A stretch of 64,000 nt of DNA from Gemmiger sp. An87 (GTDB taxonomy: Bacteria; Bacillota; Clostridia; Oscillospirales; Ruminococcaceae): NCBI RefSeq assembly GCF_002159185.1, contig NZ_NFHD01000004.1, positions 99,427 to 163,426 of the forward strand. The letters run 5' to 3'. Shown here in pieces: positions 20,415-29,341 of the stretch (position 1 is the first letter of the stretch; every line of letters begins with the position of its first letter). The position numbers and the translations under genes were made by a program. A model generated the notes under the pieces. It was not told the DNA's origin and searched no databases. It was given only the letters and a program-made list of their open reading frames with translations.

Positions 20415-21080
20415 TCAGTCCACCAGGCCCATCAGGCGCAGGGCCTCCTTGGCGGCGGCCTGTTCGGCAGCCTTTTTGCTGTGACCCACGCCCCGGCCGA
20501 TCAGGTTGGAGTTCAGGTACACGGCCATGGAGAACCGCTTGTCGTGGTCCGGGCCGTCCTCGCCCTCCAGCTCGTAGCGCAGCCGCTCCTCCGGGTTCTG
20601 CTGGATGACCTCCTGCAGCTGGGTCTTGTAGTCCGCCTCGGCGGTCTTGCCCTCGGTGATGAAGGGCAGAATGAAGGAGCGGGCCACCTCGATGCCGCCG
20701 TCCAGATACAGAGCGGCGATGAGAGCCTCGAAGGCGTCGCTCACCACGCTGGGGCGGTGGCGGCCGCCGCCCCGCTCCTCGCCCTTGCCCAGGCGCAGAA
20801 AGCTGCCCAGGTCGATCTCCTTGGCGAACTCGTACAGGGCGCTCTCGCACACCAGGCTGGCCCGTGCCCGGGTCAGTTCACCCTCCGGACGGTCCTTCCA
20901 CTGGTGGAACAGGTGATCCGCCACCACGATGGACAAGACGCTGTCGCCCAGAAACTCCAGCCGCTCGTTGTGGTGGATGGGGGTCTTGCTCTCGTTGGCA
21001 AAGCTGGTGTGGGTGAGGGCGGTTTCCAGCAGGGTGGGGTCTTTGAATGTATAACCGATGATGGTTTCCAACTGATGCAT
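20415..21080 (-). CDS. rnc: Ribonuclease III
   Basis: The 221-residue protein has the RNase III catalytic domain with the signature HNERLEFLGDSVLS, a second acidic motif at DAFEALIAALYLDGG, and a C-terminal double-stranded RNA-binding domain (about 150-221) ending in the AAEQAAAKEALRLM helix. It processes rRNA precursors and double-stranded regulatory RNA. It starts 4 bases after plsX; acpP, which often lies between plsX and rnc, is absent here. Confidence 0.96.
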   Translation of the reverse strand: MHQLETIIGYTFKDPTLLETALTHTSFANESKTPIHHNERLEFLGDSVLSIVVADHLFHQWKDRPEGELTRARASLVCESALYEFAKEIDLGSFLRLGKGEERGGGRHRPSVVSDAFEALIAALYLDGGIEVARSFILPFITEGKTAEADYKTQLQEVIQQNPEERLRYELEGEDGPDHDKRFSMAVYLNSNLIGRGVGHSKKAAEQAAAKEALRLMGLVD

Positions 21081-21084
21081 GTTG

Positions 21085-22092
21085 TTACGCTTCTTTCTCT
21101 TCGCTGGTCAGGTTGCGGGCCATCACGCCGCACAGATCGTTCTCCACGCAGAGCTTCGCCTGGCGGATGGCCTGATGGATGGCCCGGGCATTGGAGGAGC
21201 CGTGGGCCTTGATGACCGGCTTGGCCGCTCCCAGGAAGGGCGCACCGCCGTACTCGTCGGCATCCATGCCCTTTTTGAAGTCGGCCACGCCGCCCTTGAG
21301 CAGCAGGTAGGCCAGTGCGCCCTTGACACCGCTCTTGAACAGACCCTTCAGCTTTGCGCCGAAGAACTTGGCCAGGCCCTCGGTGAGCTTCAGAATCACG
21401 TTGCCGGTGAAGCCGTCGGCCACCACCACGTCGGCCACGCCGGCGGGGATGTCCCGGGGCTCCACGTTGCCCACAAAGTTGATGCGGTTATTGGCTTTCA
21501 GCAGGGCGTGAGCCTCCACATAGGTGGGGGTGCCCTTGGACTCCTCTGCGCCGTTGTTCACCAGGGCCACGCGGGGGTTCTTTACGCCCATGACCTTTTC
21601 CATGTAGACGCTGCCCATGACGCCGAAGGCCTCCAGCATGGAGGGGCGGCATTCCACGTTGGCGCCGGAATCCAGCAGCATGAAGGGGGTCTTGCCGGGG
21701 ATGATGGTGGCCAGCGCCGGGCGCTTGATGCCCTTCACGGTGCGCACGATCAGGCTGGTGCCCACGTGCAGCGCGCCGGTGGAGCCGGCGGACACAAAGG
21801 CGTCGCCCTTGCCCTCGGCCAGCAGCTTCAGGCCCACCACCATGCTGGAGTCCTTTTTGGTGCGCACGGCCTTGGCGGGTTCGTCGCACATTTCAATGGT
21901 CTCGGTGGCGTTCACGATCTCGATGTGATCCAGCTTCAGGTTGTTTTCCCTGGCACAGGCGGCGATCTTCTCGGCATCGCCCACGGCGATGATCTCCAGA
22001 TCCGGCGCAAAGGTAACCACTGCGTCGGCCGCGCCCTTCAGGATCTCGGCGGGGGCGTTATCGCCGCCCATTGCGTCCAGAATGATTTTCAT
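21085..22092 (-). CDS. plsX: Phosphate acyltransferase PlsX
   Basis: The 335-residue protein opens with MKIILDAMGGDNAP, the hallmark of PlsX, and continues with VSAGSTGAL, DSGANVECRP and DGFTGNVILK. It makes acyl-phosphate from acyl-ACP for the PlsX/PlsY route of phosphatidic acid synthesis. The ATG at 22092 is chosen over the in-frame GTG three codons upstream because AAAGGG lies 10 bases before the ATG. The stop is 4 bases from rnc. Confidence 0.96.
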   Translation of the reverse strand: MKIILDAMGGDNAPAEILKGAADAVVTFAPDLEIIAVGDAEKIAACARENNLKLDHIEIVNATETIEMCDEPAKAVRTKKDSSMVVGLKLLAEGKGDAFVSAGSTGALHVGTSLIVRTVKGIKRPALATIIPGKTPFMLLDSGANVECRPSMLEAFGVMGSVYMEKVMGVKNPRVALVNNGAEESKGTPTYVEAHALLKANNRINFVGNVEPRDIPAGVADVVVADGFTGNVILKLTEGLAKFFGAKLKGLFKSGVKGALAYLLLKGGVADFKKGMDADEYGGAPFLGAAKPVIKAHGSSNARAIHQAIRQAKLCVENDLCGVMARNLTSEEKEA

Positions 22093-22134
22093 GGTTTGCA
22101 CACCCTTTCTATGCTGCTGTGTTTCGCTTCGTTT

Positions 22135-23445
22135 TTACTGCGCGTTTTCGGTCCACTGCTCCATGGCGGCAACCGCCCGGTTGGCAATGGCCAGGTACCG
22201 CTCCCGCTTGTCCCGGATATGCTCGGCCAGCGGGGGCAGGATGCCCATGTTCGCGCCCATGGGCTGGAAGTTCTTGTTCTCGGTGGTAATGTAGCGCACC
22301 AGCTGGCCCAGCATGGTCTCGGCGGGCAGCTCGGGCAGCTGACGCTCCTCCAGTGCGGCCAGAATGCTGCGGGCCGCCAGCAGGCCGCAGGCGGCGCTTT
22401 CCATGTAGCCCTCAAAGCCGGTGATCTGACCCGCGAAATACACCTTGGGGTGCTTTTTCAGGTTCAGGCCCGCGCTCAGCAGGTGGGGGCTGTTCAGGAA
22501 GGTATTCCGGTGCATCACACCGTAGCGCACAAATTCGGCATTTTCCAGGCCGGGGATCATGGAGAACACCCGCTTCTGCTCGCCGAATTTCAGGTTGGTC
22601 TGGAAGCCCACGATGTTATAGAGGGTTCCGCCCGCGTTCTCCCGCCGCAGCTGCACGTTGGCCCAGGGCCGGTGGCCGGTGCGGGGGTCGGTGAGGCCCA
22701 CCGGGCGCAGGGGGCCGAAGCGCATGGTGTCGGCCCCGCGGGAAGCCATTACCTCGATGGGCATGCAGCCCTCGTAGACGGTGAGCTTGCCGTCGAACTC
22801 ATGCAGGGGGGCCCGCTCGGCGCCGACCAGCGCCGCGTGGAAGGCCTCGTATTCCTCCTTATTAAAGGGGCAGTTCAGATAGTCCGCGTCGCCCCGGCCG
22901 TAGCGGCTGGCGGCGAAGACCTTGTTCATGTCCAGGCTTTCGGCGGTGACGATGGGAGCCGCCGCGTCGTAAAAGCTCAGCTTGTCGCCCCCGGTCAGCC
23001 GGGTGATTTCGTCGGCAAGAGCGCCCTCGGTGAGGGGGCCGGTGGCCACCAGGGTCAGCCGATTCTCGTCGATGACGGTGACTTCGCCGGTGTGCAGGGT
23101 GATATTGGGCTGGCTCTTCACCATCTCGGTGACCACGGCGCTGAAGGCGTCCCGGTCCACGGCCAACGCGCCGCCCGCTGCCACGCGGGTGGCCTCGGCG
23201 GCCTTGAGCAGATGGCTGCCCAGCAGCTTCATCTCGGCCTTGAGCAGACCGGACGCGGAGTCCAGCCGGTCGGCCTTCAGGCTGTTGGAGCAGACCAGCT
23301 CGGCAAAGCCCTCGCTTTTGTGGGCGGGGCTGAATTTGACCGGCTTCTGCTCGTACAGGTCCACCTGTACGCCCTGCTCGGCCAGCCAGAGGGCGGCCTC
23401 GCAGCCCGCAAGGCCCGCCCCTAAAATCGTTACTTGTTTTTCCAT
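22135..23445 (-). CDS. trmFO: Folate/FAD-dependent tRNA (uracil-54-C5) methyltransferase TrmFO
   Basis: The 436-residue flavoprotein begins with VTILGAGLAGCEAALWLAEQG, the FAD-binding Rossmann motif, followed by YEQKPVKFSPAH and later CSNSLK, which are TrmFO landmarks. A C-terminal GQITGFEGYMESAACGLLAA segment closes the fold. It forms m5U54 in tRNA using methylene-tetrahydrofolate as carbon donor. It sits directly after topA with a 9-base gap, the usual Firmicutes topA-trmFO pair. Confidence 0.95.
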   Translation of the reverse strand: MEKQVTILGAGLAGCEAALWLAEQGVQVDLYEQKPVKFSPAHKSEGFAELVCSNSLKADRLDSASGLLKAEMKLLGSHLLKAAEATRVAAGGALAVDRDAFSAVVTEMVKSQPNITLHTGEVTVIDENRLTLVATGPLTEGALADEITRLTGGDKLSFYDAAAPIVTAESLDMNKVFAASRYGRGDADYLNCPFNKEEYEAFHAALVGAERAPLHEFDGKLTVYEGCMPIEVMASRGADTMRFGPLRPVGLTDPRTGHRPWANVQLRRENAGGTLYNIVGFQTNLKFGEQKRVFSMIPGLENAEFVRYGVMHRNTFLNSPHLLSAGLNLKKHPKVYFAGQITGFEGYMESAACGLLAARSILAALEERQLPELPAETMLGQLVRYITTENKNFQPMGANMGILPPLAEHIRDKRERYLAIANRAVAAMEQWTENAQ

Positions 23446-23454
23446 AGCTCTCCG

Positions 23455-25539
23455 TTACTGTTTGTTCACCTGAGTCTCAAAGCCGCAGCCTTCCTTTGCG
23501 CAGTACAGGCGGCTGCCCTTTTTGAACAGGGTCGCGCCGCACTTCTCGCAGGTCTGGGCCACCGGCTCATCCCAGGTCATAAAGTCGCAGTTGGGGTAAT
23601 TCTCGCAGCCGTAGTACACACGGCCCTTGGCGCTCTTGCGCAGCAGCATGCGGCCGCCGCACTTGGGGCACTTGCCGCCGGTGTCCTTCACCAGGCGCTT
23701 GGTGTTGGTGCATTCCGGGAAGCCCGGGCAGGCCAGGAACTTGCCGTAGCGGCCGGTCTTGATGACCATCTTGCGGCCGCACTTTTCGCAGATCTCGTCG
23801 GTCTCCTCGTCGGGCACCTTGATCTTCTTGCCCTCCATGTCCTTCTCAGCCTTTTCCAGCGCGGCAGCAAAGCCCTTATAGAAGGAATCGATGGTGGTGC
23901 GCCAGTCGGCGCTGCCGTTTTCCACCTTATCCAGGTTCTTTTCCATGCCGGCGGAGAAGGTCACGTCCACGATGTCCGGGAATTCCTGCATCATCAGATC
24001 GTTGATGGTGCGGCCCAGCAGGGTGGGCTTAAGCTTCTTCTGCTCCCGCTCCACGTAACCACGGTCGATGATGGTGGTGATGATGGGCGCGTAGGTGGAG
24101 GGGCGGCCGATGCCGTTTTCCTCCAGGCTGCGGATCAGCGTCGCCTCGGTGTAGCGGGCGGGGGGCTGGGTGAACTTCTGCTCCGGGGTCAGAGCCCGCA
24201 GCTTCAGGGTCTGGCCCTGTTCCAGCGGAGGCAGGGCGGTCTCCTTCTTCTCCTTCTCGTCGGTGGCCTCCTCGTACAGGGCGGTGAAGCCCTCGAAGGT
24301 GACCACGTAACCGCTGGCCCGGAACTGGTAGTCCGCCGCAGTGATGTGAGCGGAGACAGTGTCCTGCTCGCAGTCGCTCATCTGGCTGGCGATGAACCGG
24401 CTCCAGATCAGCCGGTAGAGCTTGGCGATGTCGCCGGAGATGCTTTTTTCCGCCTCATCCGGGGTCAGGGACGGCACACTGGGCCGGATGGCTTCGTGAG
24501 CGTCCTGGGCGGCGGTGGCGCTGCGGCTCTTGTAGGTGCGCTTGGTGGGGCAGACGTACCGCTCGCCGTAGGCTTCGGTGATATACTCCTTGGCACCGGC
24601 CACTGCCTCGTCGGAGACGCGCAGGCTGTCGGTACGCATGTAGGTGATCAGACCCATGGTGCCCCGCCCGGCGATGTCCACGCCTTCGTACAAAGTCTGG
24701 GCGGCGCGCATGGTGCGGGTGGCGGTGAAGCCCAGGCGGCGGCTGGCCTCCTGCTGCAGGGTGGAGGTGATGAAGGGCGGTGCGGGAACCTTCTTGCGGT
24801 GGCCGCGCTTCAATTCGGTCACGGTGTAGTCCGCGCCCTCCAGGTCCTTCACAATGCCCATGGCCTGGGCCTCGTTGGTGACCTCCAGCTTTTTGCCCGC
24901 GGCGGTGCCGTAGAAGCGGGCAGTGAACTTTTTCTGGCTGGACGGCGGCGACAGGGTGGCGTCCAGATTCCAGTACTCCTCGGGCTTGAAATCCTCGATC
25001 TCCTTTTCCCGGTCCACAATCAGGCGCACGGCCACGCTCTGCACCCGTCCGGCGGACAGGCCCCGGCGCACCTTGCGCCACAGAAACGGGCTGAGCTTGT
25101 AGCCCACCAGACGGTCCAGGATGCGGCGGGCCTGCTGGGCGTTGAACAGGTCGATGTCGATGGCCCGGGGATGGGCCATGCCCTCGGTAACGCCCTTCTT
25201 GGTAATCTCGCCGAAGGTGACCCGGTTGGCGTCCTCGATGTTCAGACCCAGCAGATGGGCCAGATGCCAGCTGATGGCCTCGCCCTCACGGTCCGGGTCA
25301 GTGGCAAGAAAGACCTGGTCGGCCTTTTTGGCCTCGCTCTTCAATTCCTTGATGAGCTTTTCCTTGCCCTTGATGTTGATATACTGCGGGGTATAGTCGT
25401 GGTCCACATCGATGCCCAGCTGGCTGGCGGGCAGATCGCGGATGTGGCCCATGCTGGCGGTGACTTCGTAGCCATCGCCCAGATATTTCCGAATGGTCTT
25501 CGCCTTGGCAGGCGACTCCACGATAACTAGCTTAGACAT
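23455..25539 (-). CDS. topA: DNA topoisomerase I
   Basis: The 694-residue type IA enzyme has the N-terminal TOPRIM domain (KLVIVESPAKAKTIRKYLG, then the DPDREGEAISW motif), the active-site region TYMRTDSLRVS, and three C-terminal zinc ribbons (CEKCG...CPGFPEC, CPKCG...CENYPNC, CEKCG...CAKEGC). It relaxes negative supercoils. The neighbours dprA upstream and trmFO downstream are the conserved context. Length matches the family. Confidence 0.97.
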   Translation of the reverse strand: MSKLVIVESPAKAKTIRKYLGDGYEVTASMGHIRDLPASQLGIDVDHDYTPQYINIKGKEKLIKELKSEAKKADQVFLATDPDREGEAISWHLAHLLGLNIEDANRVTFGEITKKGVTEGMAHPRAIDIDLFNAQQARRILDRLVGYKLSPFLWRKVRRGLSAGRVQSVAVRLIVDREKEIEDFKPEEYWNLDATLSPPSSQKKFTARFYGTAAGKKLEVTNEAQAMGIVKDLEGADYTVTELKRGHRKKVPAPPFITSTLQQEASRRLGFTATRTMRAAQTLYEGVDIAGRGTMGLITYMRTDSLRVSDEAVAGAKEYITEAYGERYVCPTKRTYKSRSATAAQDAHEAIRPSVPSLTPDEAEKSISGDIAKLYRLIWSRFIASQMSDCEQDTVSAHITAADYQFRASGYVVTFEGFTALYEEATDEKEKKETALPPLEQGQTLKLRALTPEQKFTQPPARYTEATLIRSLEENGIGRPSTYAPIITTIIDRGYVEREQKKLKPTLLGRTINDLMMQEFPDIVDVTFSAGMEKNLDKVENGSADWRTTIDSFYKGFAAALEKAEKDMEGKKIKVPDEETDEICEKCGRKMVIKTGRYGKFLACPGFPECTNTKRLVKDTGGKCPKCGGRMLLRKSAKGRVYYGCENYPNCDFMTWDEPVAQTCEKCGATLFKKGSRLYCAKEGCGFETQVNKQ

Positions 25540-25590
25540 AGTACTCTCCCTTGCACAGAGCGCCCTGCCGCAAAACGGGCGGGCAGCTGT

Positions 25591-26694
25591 TTATGCGCGC
25601 CGGTATTGCCCTCCGGCGCCGGAAACGGCAATGCCGCTGACCTCCAGCTCCATCAGGGCGGCCAGCGCCTGACCGGCGGAAAGGCCGGCCGCTTTGGCCA
25701 GTGGTTCCAGGCCCTGGGCCTGGCTGGTGAGCGCCTTCTGCATGGCTTTTGCCTCGGCGCTCAAAGGTGGGGTTGCCGGGCGTGCCCGGCGGGAAACGCT
25801 TTTTTGCGGCGCGGGCTCGATGCCCAGATGCCGCAGGATTGGTGCTGCGCTGGGGGCGGCATAGGCCTGACCCTCCTCCAGCAGCTGGTTGGTGCCCCCG
25901 CACAGGGGGCTGAAGATGGCGCCCGGCACCGCGAAGACGGTGCGGCCGTAGCGCTTTGCGTGGCCTACGGTGTTCATGGTGCCGCTTTTCTGGCGGGCCT
26001 CCACCACGCAGACCGCATCCGCCAGGGCGGCGATGATCCGGTTGCGCTGCAGAAAGCCCCCCGCCCCGGTGGCTTCCCCCGGGGCAAATTCGCTGATGAC
26101 CGCGCCGCAGCCCTGCTCCATCTGAAAGCGCAGGCGGCGGTTGGTCACCGGGTAGGTCTTGTCGATGGCGGTGCCCAAAACCCCAACGGTGGGAGCACCG
26201 GCAGCCACGGCGGCCTTGTGGGCCTCGCTGTCCAGCCCATCGGCCAGACCGCTCACAAGGCAGACGCCCGCCTGGGCCAGCTGGCCGCCGATCAGGGCGG
26301 CGGCCTCCACCCCGTAGCTGCTGGGGCGGCGGCTGCCGATCATGGCCACAGCCGCCGGCTGAGAAAGGGCGGACACATCGCCGGTGCAGTAGAGCACCGG
26401 GGGCGCGTCGGAAAGGGAGGCCAGCCGGGCGGGATAGTCCTCCTCGTCCAGGCAAAGCACCCGCACGCCCATGTGATGGCAGCGGGCCAGAAGCGGCGCA
26501 AACCGCTCCGGGGTCAGCTGCTCGGCACGGCGAAGCTGGGCCGGGGTGAGCAGGCCGGACATGTCCTCCCTGCCCACTGCTTCATAAAGCTCCTCCGGGG
26601 TGCCGTAAAGGGCCAGTACCCGGCCGCAATGGGCCGCACCCGGTCCCAGCACCGCCGAAAGCCAAAGCCATTCCAGCTGCCGCCGCTCCGTCAC
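25591..26694 (-). CDS. dprA: DNA-processing protein DprA
   Basis: The 367-residue protein has an N-terminal SAM-like region, the central Rossmann-like DprA domain (MIGSRRPSSYG, SGLADGLDSEAHKAA, SEFAPG, RNRIIAALADAVCVVEA, SGTMNTVGHAKRYGR) and a C-terminal winged helix (about 300-367). DprA loads RecA on incoming single-stranded DNA in transformation, and also occurs in non-competent species. Start GTG 26694 overlaps the stop of the upstream RNA methyltransferase by four bases. No other competence gene is in view. Confidence 0.94.
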   Translation of the reverse strand: MTERRQLEWLWLSAVLGPGAAHCGRVLALYGTPEELYEAVGREDMSGLLTPAQLRRAEQLTPERFAPLLARCHHMGVRVLCLDEEDYPARLASLSDAPPVLYCTGDVSALSQPAAVAMIGSRRPSSYGVEAAALIGGQLAQAGVCLVSGLADGLDSEAHKAAVAAGAPTVGVLGTAIDKTYPVTNRRLRFQMEQGCGAVISEFAPGEATGAGGFLQRNRIIAALADAVCVVEARQKSGTMNTVGHAKRYGRTVFAVPGAIFSPLCGGTNQLLEEGQAYAAPSAAPILRHLGIEPAPQKSVSRRARPATPPLSAEAKAMQKALTSQAQGLEPLAKAAGLSAGQALAALMELEVSGIAVSGAGGQYRRA

Positions 26695-27473
26695 TGAATC
26701 TCCCCCCGAAAATGCCACAGAAGTACGCTGCCCGCCACGCTGGCGTTCAGGCTTTCCACCTTGCCGGTGATGGGGATGCGCACCGCCGCGTCGCAGGCGG
26801 CGATCACCCCGTCGGAAAGGCCCTGCCCCTCGCTGCCGATGACCACGCACACCCCGTTGGGGTACGCGCCGTCCACCTCGTTCAGCGGGCGGCTGTTGTA
26901 CAGCGCGGCGGCAAGGCAGGTGCTGCCCCAGGCCCGCAGCTGGGCCAGTGCGTCGGCCAGGTTCGGGCAGGTGACCACCGGCATCCGGCCCGCCGCGCCC
27001 ATGCTGGCGCGCAGCACCTTGGGGCCGAAGGGATCGGCGCAGCCGGGGCTTAAGATCACCCCGTCAAACCCGAAGGCGGCGGCGCTGCGGATCAGCGCGC
27101 CCACGTTGCCCGGGTCCTGCACCCGCTCCAGCGCCAGAAAGCGGCCGTTGTGGGGCAGGTCCAGAAAATTGGCGGCGGGCTGGCCGAACACCGCGAACAC
27201 GCCCTGGTTGGACTGGGTGCCCGCCAGTTTCTCGGCCACATGGTCCTGGACCAGATACTGCTCGCATTCAAAGCGTTTCAGCTCCGGCGATTTTGCCAGG
27301 GCCTTCTCCGTATAATATATTACCTTTATAGGGCAGGATTTTGCAAGCTCCAGGCAGAGCTTTAAGCCCTCCGCGAAGAAAGCTTTTTCTTCAAGGCGGA
27401 AGGCTGCGCTCTGGGCCAGTTTGCAGGCATATTTTATTTTGCCGTTTTCACGGCTGGTAATGCGTTCTGGCAT
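26691..27473 (-). CDS. TrmH/SpoU-family rRNA or tRNA 2'-O-methyltransferase
   Basis: The 260-residue protein has an N-terminal substrate-binding domain and a C-terminal SPOUT knot with VQDPGNVGALIRSAAAFG (motif 1), VVIGSEGQGLSDGV (motif 2) and IPITGKVESLNASVAGS (motif 3). The family methylates ribose 2'-OH on rRNA or tRNA (RlmB, TrmH, AviRb types). The exact target is not deducible. It lies downstream of rplT and overlaps dprA by four bases, placing dprA expression behind it. Confidence 0.92.
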   Translation of the reverse strand: MPERITSRENGKIKYACKLAQSAAFRLEEKAFFAEGLKLCLELAKSCPIKVIYYTEKALAKSPELKRFECEQYLVQDHVAEKLAGTQSNQGVFAVFGQPAANFLDLPHNGRFLALERVQDPGNVGALIRSAAAFGFDGVILSPGCADPFGPKVLRASMGAAGRMPVVTCPNLADALAQLRAWGSTCLAAALYNSRPLNEVDGAYPNGVCVVIGSEGQGLSDGVIAACDAAVRIPITGKVESLNASVAGSVLLWHFRGEIQ

Positions 27474-27560
27474 GTGTTCAGTTCCTTATTTGGTCTGCTT
27501 GTGTGGAGAAAGCGGCGCCGCGCGTTTGCGCAAAGGGCGCGGCAGCCGCCCATATACAAA

Positions 27561-27590
27561 GCGACGCCCGTGCGCGTGCGCGGGCGTTGC
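27561..27590. terminator. Terminator of infC-rpmI-rplT
   Basis: A 10-bp stem pairs 27561-27570 with 27581-27590 with one G-T pair and a GC-rich loop. On the minus strand TTTGTATAT follows; on the plus strand TTTTGG follows. Confidence 0.8.
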
Positions 27591-27604
27591 TTTTGGTTAT
27601 CAAC

Positions 27605-27958
27605 TTACAGAGCCTTCTTGGCGGTCTCCACCAGAGTGGTGAAGGAAGCGGGATCGTTGATGGCCATCTCGCTCAGCATCTTGCGGTTCAGCTCGATGCC
27701 GGACTTCTTCAGGCCGTTCATGAAGCTGGAGTAGTTCATGCCCTGAGCGCGAACAGCGTTGTTGATGCGGGTGATCCACAGGTTGCGGAACTGACGCTTC
27801 TTCAGCTTACGGCCAACGAAAGCGTAGTTGCCGCTCTTCATGACCTGCTGCTTGGCCATCTTGAAGTGCTTGGACTTGCTGCCGAAGTAGCCCTTGGCCA
27901 GCTTCAGAGTCTTCTTTCTGCGTTTGCGGGTCATCATAGCGCCTTTGATACGTGCCAT
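27605..27958 (-). CDS. rplT: 50S ribosomal protein L20
   Basis: The 117-residue basic protein starts [20 protein letters not shown] and has the central [14 protein letters not shown] segment, here [15 protein letters not shown]20 is needed early in 50S assembly and is the autogenous repressor of infC-rpmI-rplT operons. It is the last gene of that operon and is followed by a terminator. Confidence 0.98.
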   Translation of the reverse strand: MARIKGAMMTRKRRKKTLKLAKGYFGSKSKHFKMAKQQVMKSGNYAFVGRKLKKRQFRNLWITRINNAVRAQGMNYSSFMNGLKKSGIELNRKMLSEMAINDPASFTTLVETAKKAL

Positions 27959-28026
27959 TGTTTATATCTCCTTTACAGTCACAATCTAAAAGTTAAAAAG
28001 TCCGTTCCGTCTAAGCGAAATAAGGC

Positions 28027-28224
28027 TTAGGCGTAGGGCAGCATGGCCTTTACGGCAGCTGCGTTGGTCTTGTCGGCGTAGGCGTTCTTACGCATGCCGC
28101 GCTTGAGCTTGGTGCTCTTCTTGGTCAGGATGTGGCTGTGGTAGGCGGGGCCGCGCTTTACTTTACCGTTCTTGGTCAGCTTGAAACGCTTTTTCGCACC
28201 GGAGTGAGTTTTGATCTTAGGCAT
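28027..28224 (-). CDS. rpmI: 50S ribosomal protein L35
   Basis: The 65-residue protein begins [20 protein letters not shown] and ends with a Lys-rich helix, the standard L35. GGAGG lies before the ATG. It sits between infC (25 bases upstream) and rplT (68 bases downstream). Confidence 0.98.
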   Translation of the reverse strand: MPKIKTHSGAKKRFKLTKNGKVKRGPAYHSHILTKKSTKLKRGMRKNAYADKTNAAAVKAMLPYA

Positions 28225-28249
28225 TGTAATTTCCTCCTAGTTGTTTGAA

Positions 28250-28774
28250 TTACTTGTTGGGCTTGGGGCTCATGAACATCTGCATGCTGCGGCCCTCGAG
28301 CTTCGGCTGCTTATCCACCACCGCGTCGGGCAGAGCCTCGGCGAAGCGCTTTTCCACTTCCAGGCCGAGGTTGGTGTGCGCCATCTCACGGCCGCGGAAC
28401 CGGATGGACACCTTGATCTTGTGGCCGGCCTTGATGAACTTGGCGGCCTGGTTGACCTTGGTGTTGAAGTCGTTCGTGTCGATGTTGAGCGAGAGGCGGA
28501 TCTCCTTGATCTCGACGACCTTCTGGTTCTTCTTGGCCTCTTTCTCACGCTTTTGCTGCTCGAAGCGGTACTTGCCGTAGTCCAGGATCTTGCACACGGG
28601 GGGGACCGCCTGGGGGGCGATCTTTACCAGGTCCAGATTCTGCTCTTCGGCCATGCGCAGCGCCTCACGGCTGGACATTACACCCAGCTGGCTGCCATCC
28701 GCGCCGATCAGACGGATCTCTTTGTCACGAATGCCCTCGTTGATCTCAAGCTCTTTTTTGCCGTTCGTAGCGAT
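28250..28774 (-). CDS. infC: Translation initiation factor IF-3
   Basis: The conserved part runs from KELEINEGIRDKEIRLIG through the linker of lysines and a C-terminal domain ending in MSPKPNK. The upstream in-frame codons up to 28858 are not family-like. No ATG, GTG or TTG lies near the conserved N-terminus. GGAGG at about 28788-28784 is followed 9 bases later by ATC at 28774, so I infer an ATC start giving 174 residues. Non-canonical AUU/AUC starts are known for infC and underlie IF-3 autoregulation. IF-3 keeps 30S subunits free and proofreads start codons. Exact start is less certain than identity. Confidence 0.93.
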   Translation of the reverse strand: MATNGKKELEINEGIRDKEIRLIGADGSQLGVMSSREALRMAEEQNLDLVKIAPQAVPPVCKILDYGKYRFEQQKREKEAKKNQKVVEIKEIRLSLNIDTNDFNTKVNQAAKFIKAGHKIKVSIRFRGREMAHTNLGLEVEKRFAEALPDAVVDKQPKLEGRSMQMFMSPKPNK

Positions 28775-28810
28775 GTGGATACACCTCCAATTTGATTTCA
28801 AAACTGTGAT

Positions 28811-28844
28811 AAAATGAAACGCGGCCGCCGAATCGGCAGCCGCG
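28811..28844 (-). promoter_or_regulatory. Leader terminator/attenuator upstream of infC (L20-leader type)
   Basis: In the roughly 190-base leader, 28820-28830 pairs with 28834-28844 (one mismatch), and on the minus strand TTTCATTTTAT follows, forming an intrinsic terminator 40 bases before the coding region. Firmicutes infC-rpmI-rplT leaders carry such a terminator under control of L20, so this is the expected attenuator. The alternative antiterminator fold was not worked out. Confidence 0.65.
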
Positions 28845-28965
28845 CAGTACACACGCAATGGACCCGTTTTGCTTCAAAACAGATCGTCGCACATATGACC
28901 CGGGCCCCATTGGGCCGCAAGGTGAGCACGGCGGCTAAACCGGTTGCTGCTTTCTTTACCGGTCT

Positions 28966-28994
28966 AGTATAGCACGCCGGGATGCCGCCGTCAA
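28966..28994 (-). promoter_or_regulatory. infC operon promoter
   Basis: On the minus strand TTGACG (28994-28989) and TATACT (28971-28966) are 17 bases apart. Confidence 0.85.
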
Positions 28995-29083
28995 GGGATT
29001 TTTGCCGTTTTCGCCAAGTATTTTTTGAATCAGCTCTTTCCACAAAAAACGCCATTCATTCCCCGAAGGTTTCGCTCTTTTTA

Positions 29084-29112
29084 TTGACAAACGCTTCCCT
29101 GTTTTTTACACT
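29084..29112 (+). promoter_or_regulatory. Promoter of the two small membrane-protein genes
   Basis: TTGACA at 29084-29089 and TACACT at 29107-29112 with a 17-base spacer. It diverges from the infC promoter; about 90 bases separate the two -35 boxes and hold nothing else that I recognise. Confidence 0.8.
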
Positions 29113-29149
29113 GAAAGCAGAGAAACTGTTGTGAAGGGATGATGGTCTT

Positions 29150-29317
29150 ATGGCGGAACTCATCCTGCTCGGGCTGCTGGCATTGCTGGCGGGACTTGTG
29201 CCCTATTTCACCATTGGTGCAATCCGCGCGAAGGACGATGAGACCCTTTCCGACCAGCGGGCCTACGCCTGCCTGTGCTGCGCCGGTGCGGCGGTGCTGC
29301 TGGCGTTTGTGCTGTGA
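29150..29317 (+). CDS. Small two-helix membrane protein, unknown
   Basis: A 55-residue reading frame starts at ATG 29150: residues 3-23 are a hydrophobic helix, 24-38 a charged loop with Asp-Asp-Glu, and 39-55 a second helix rich in Ala, Leu and Cys. The nearest ribosome site is GAAGGG at about 29134-29139. It lies 38 bases after a consensus promoter and 24 bases before the next small gene, so the two are likely co-expressed. I do not recognise a family. Confidence 0.6.
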   Translation: MAELILLGLLALLAGLVPYFTIGAIRAKDDETLSDQRAYACLCCAGAAVLLAFVL

Positions 29318-29341
29318 ACAGCGATGTGAAGGAGGATCACT

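Noticed and set aside
28775..28858. infC starting at 28858
   Set aside because: The extra N-terminal codons read through the leader terminator and ribosome site and do not resemble IF-3.
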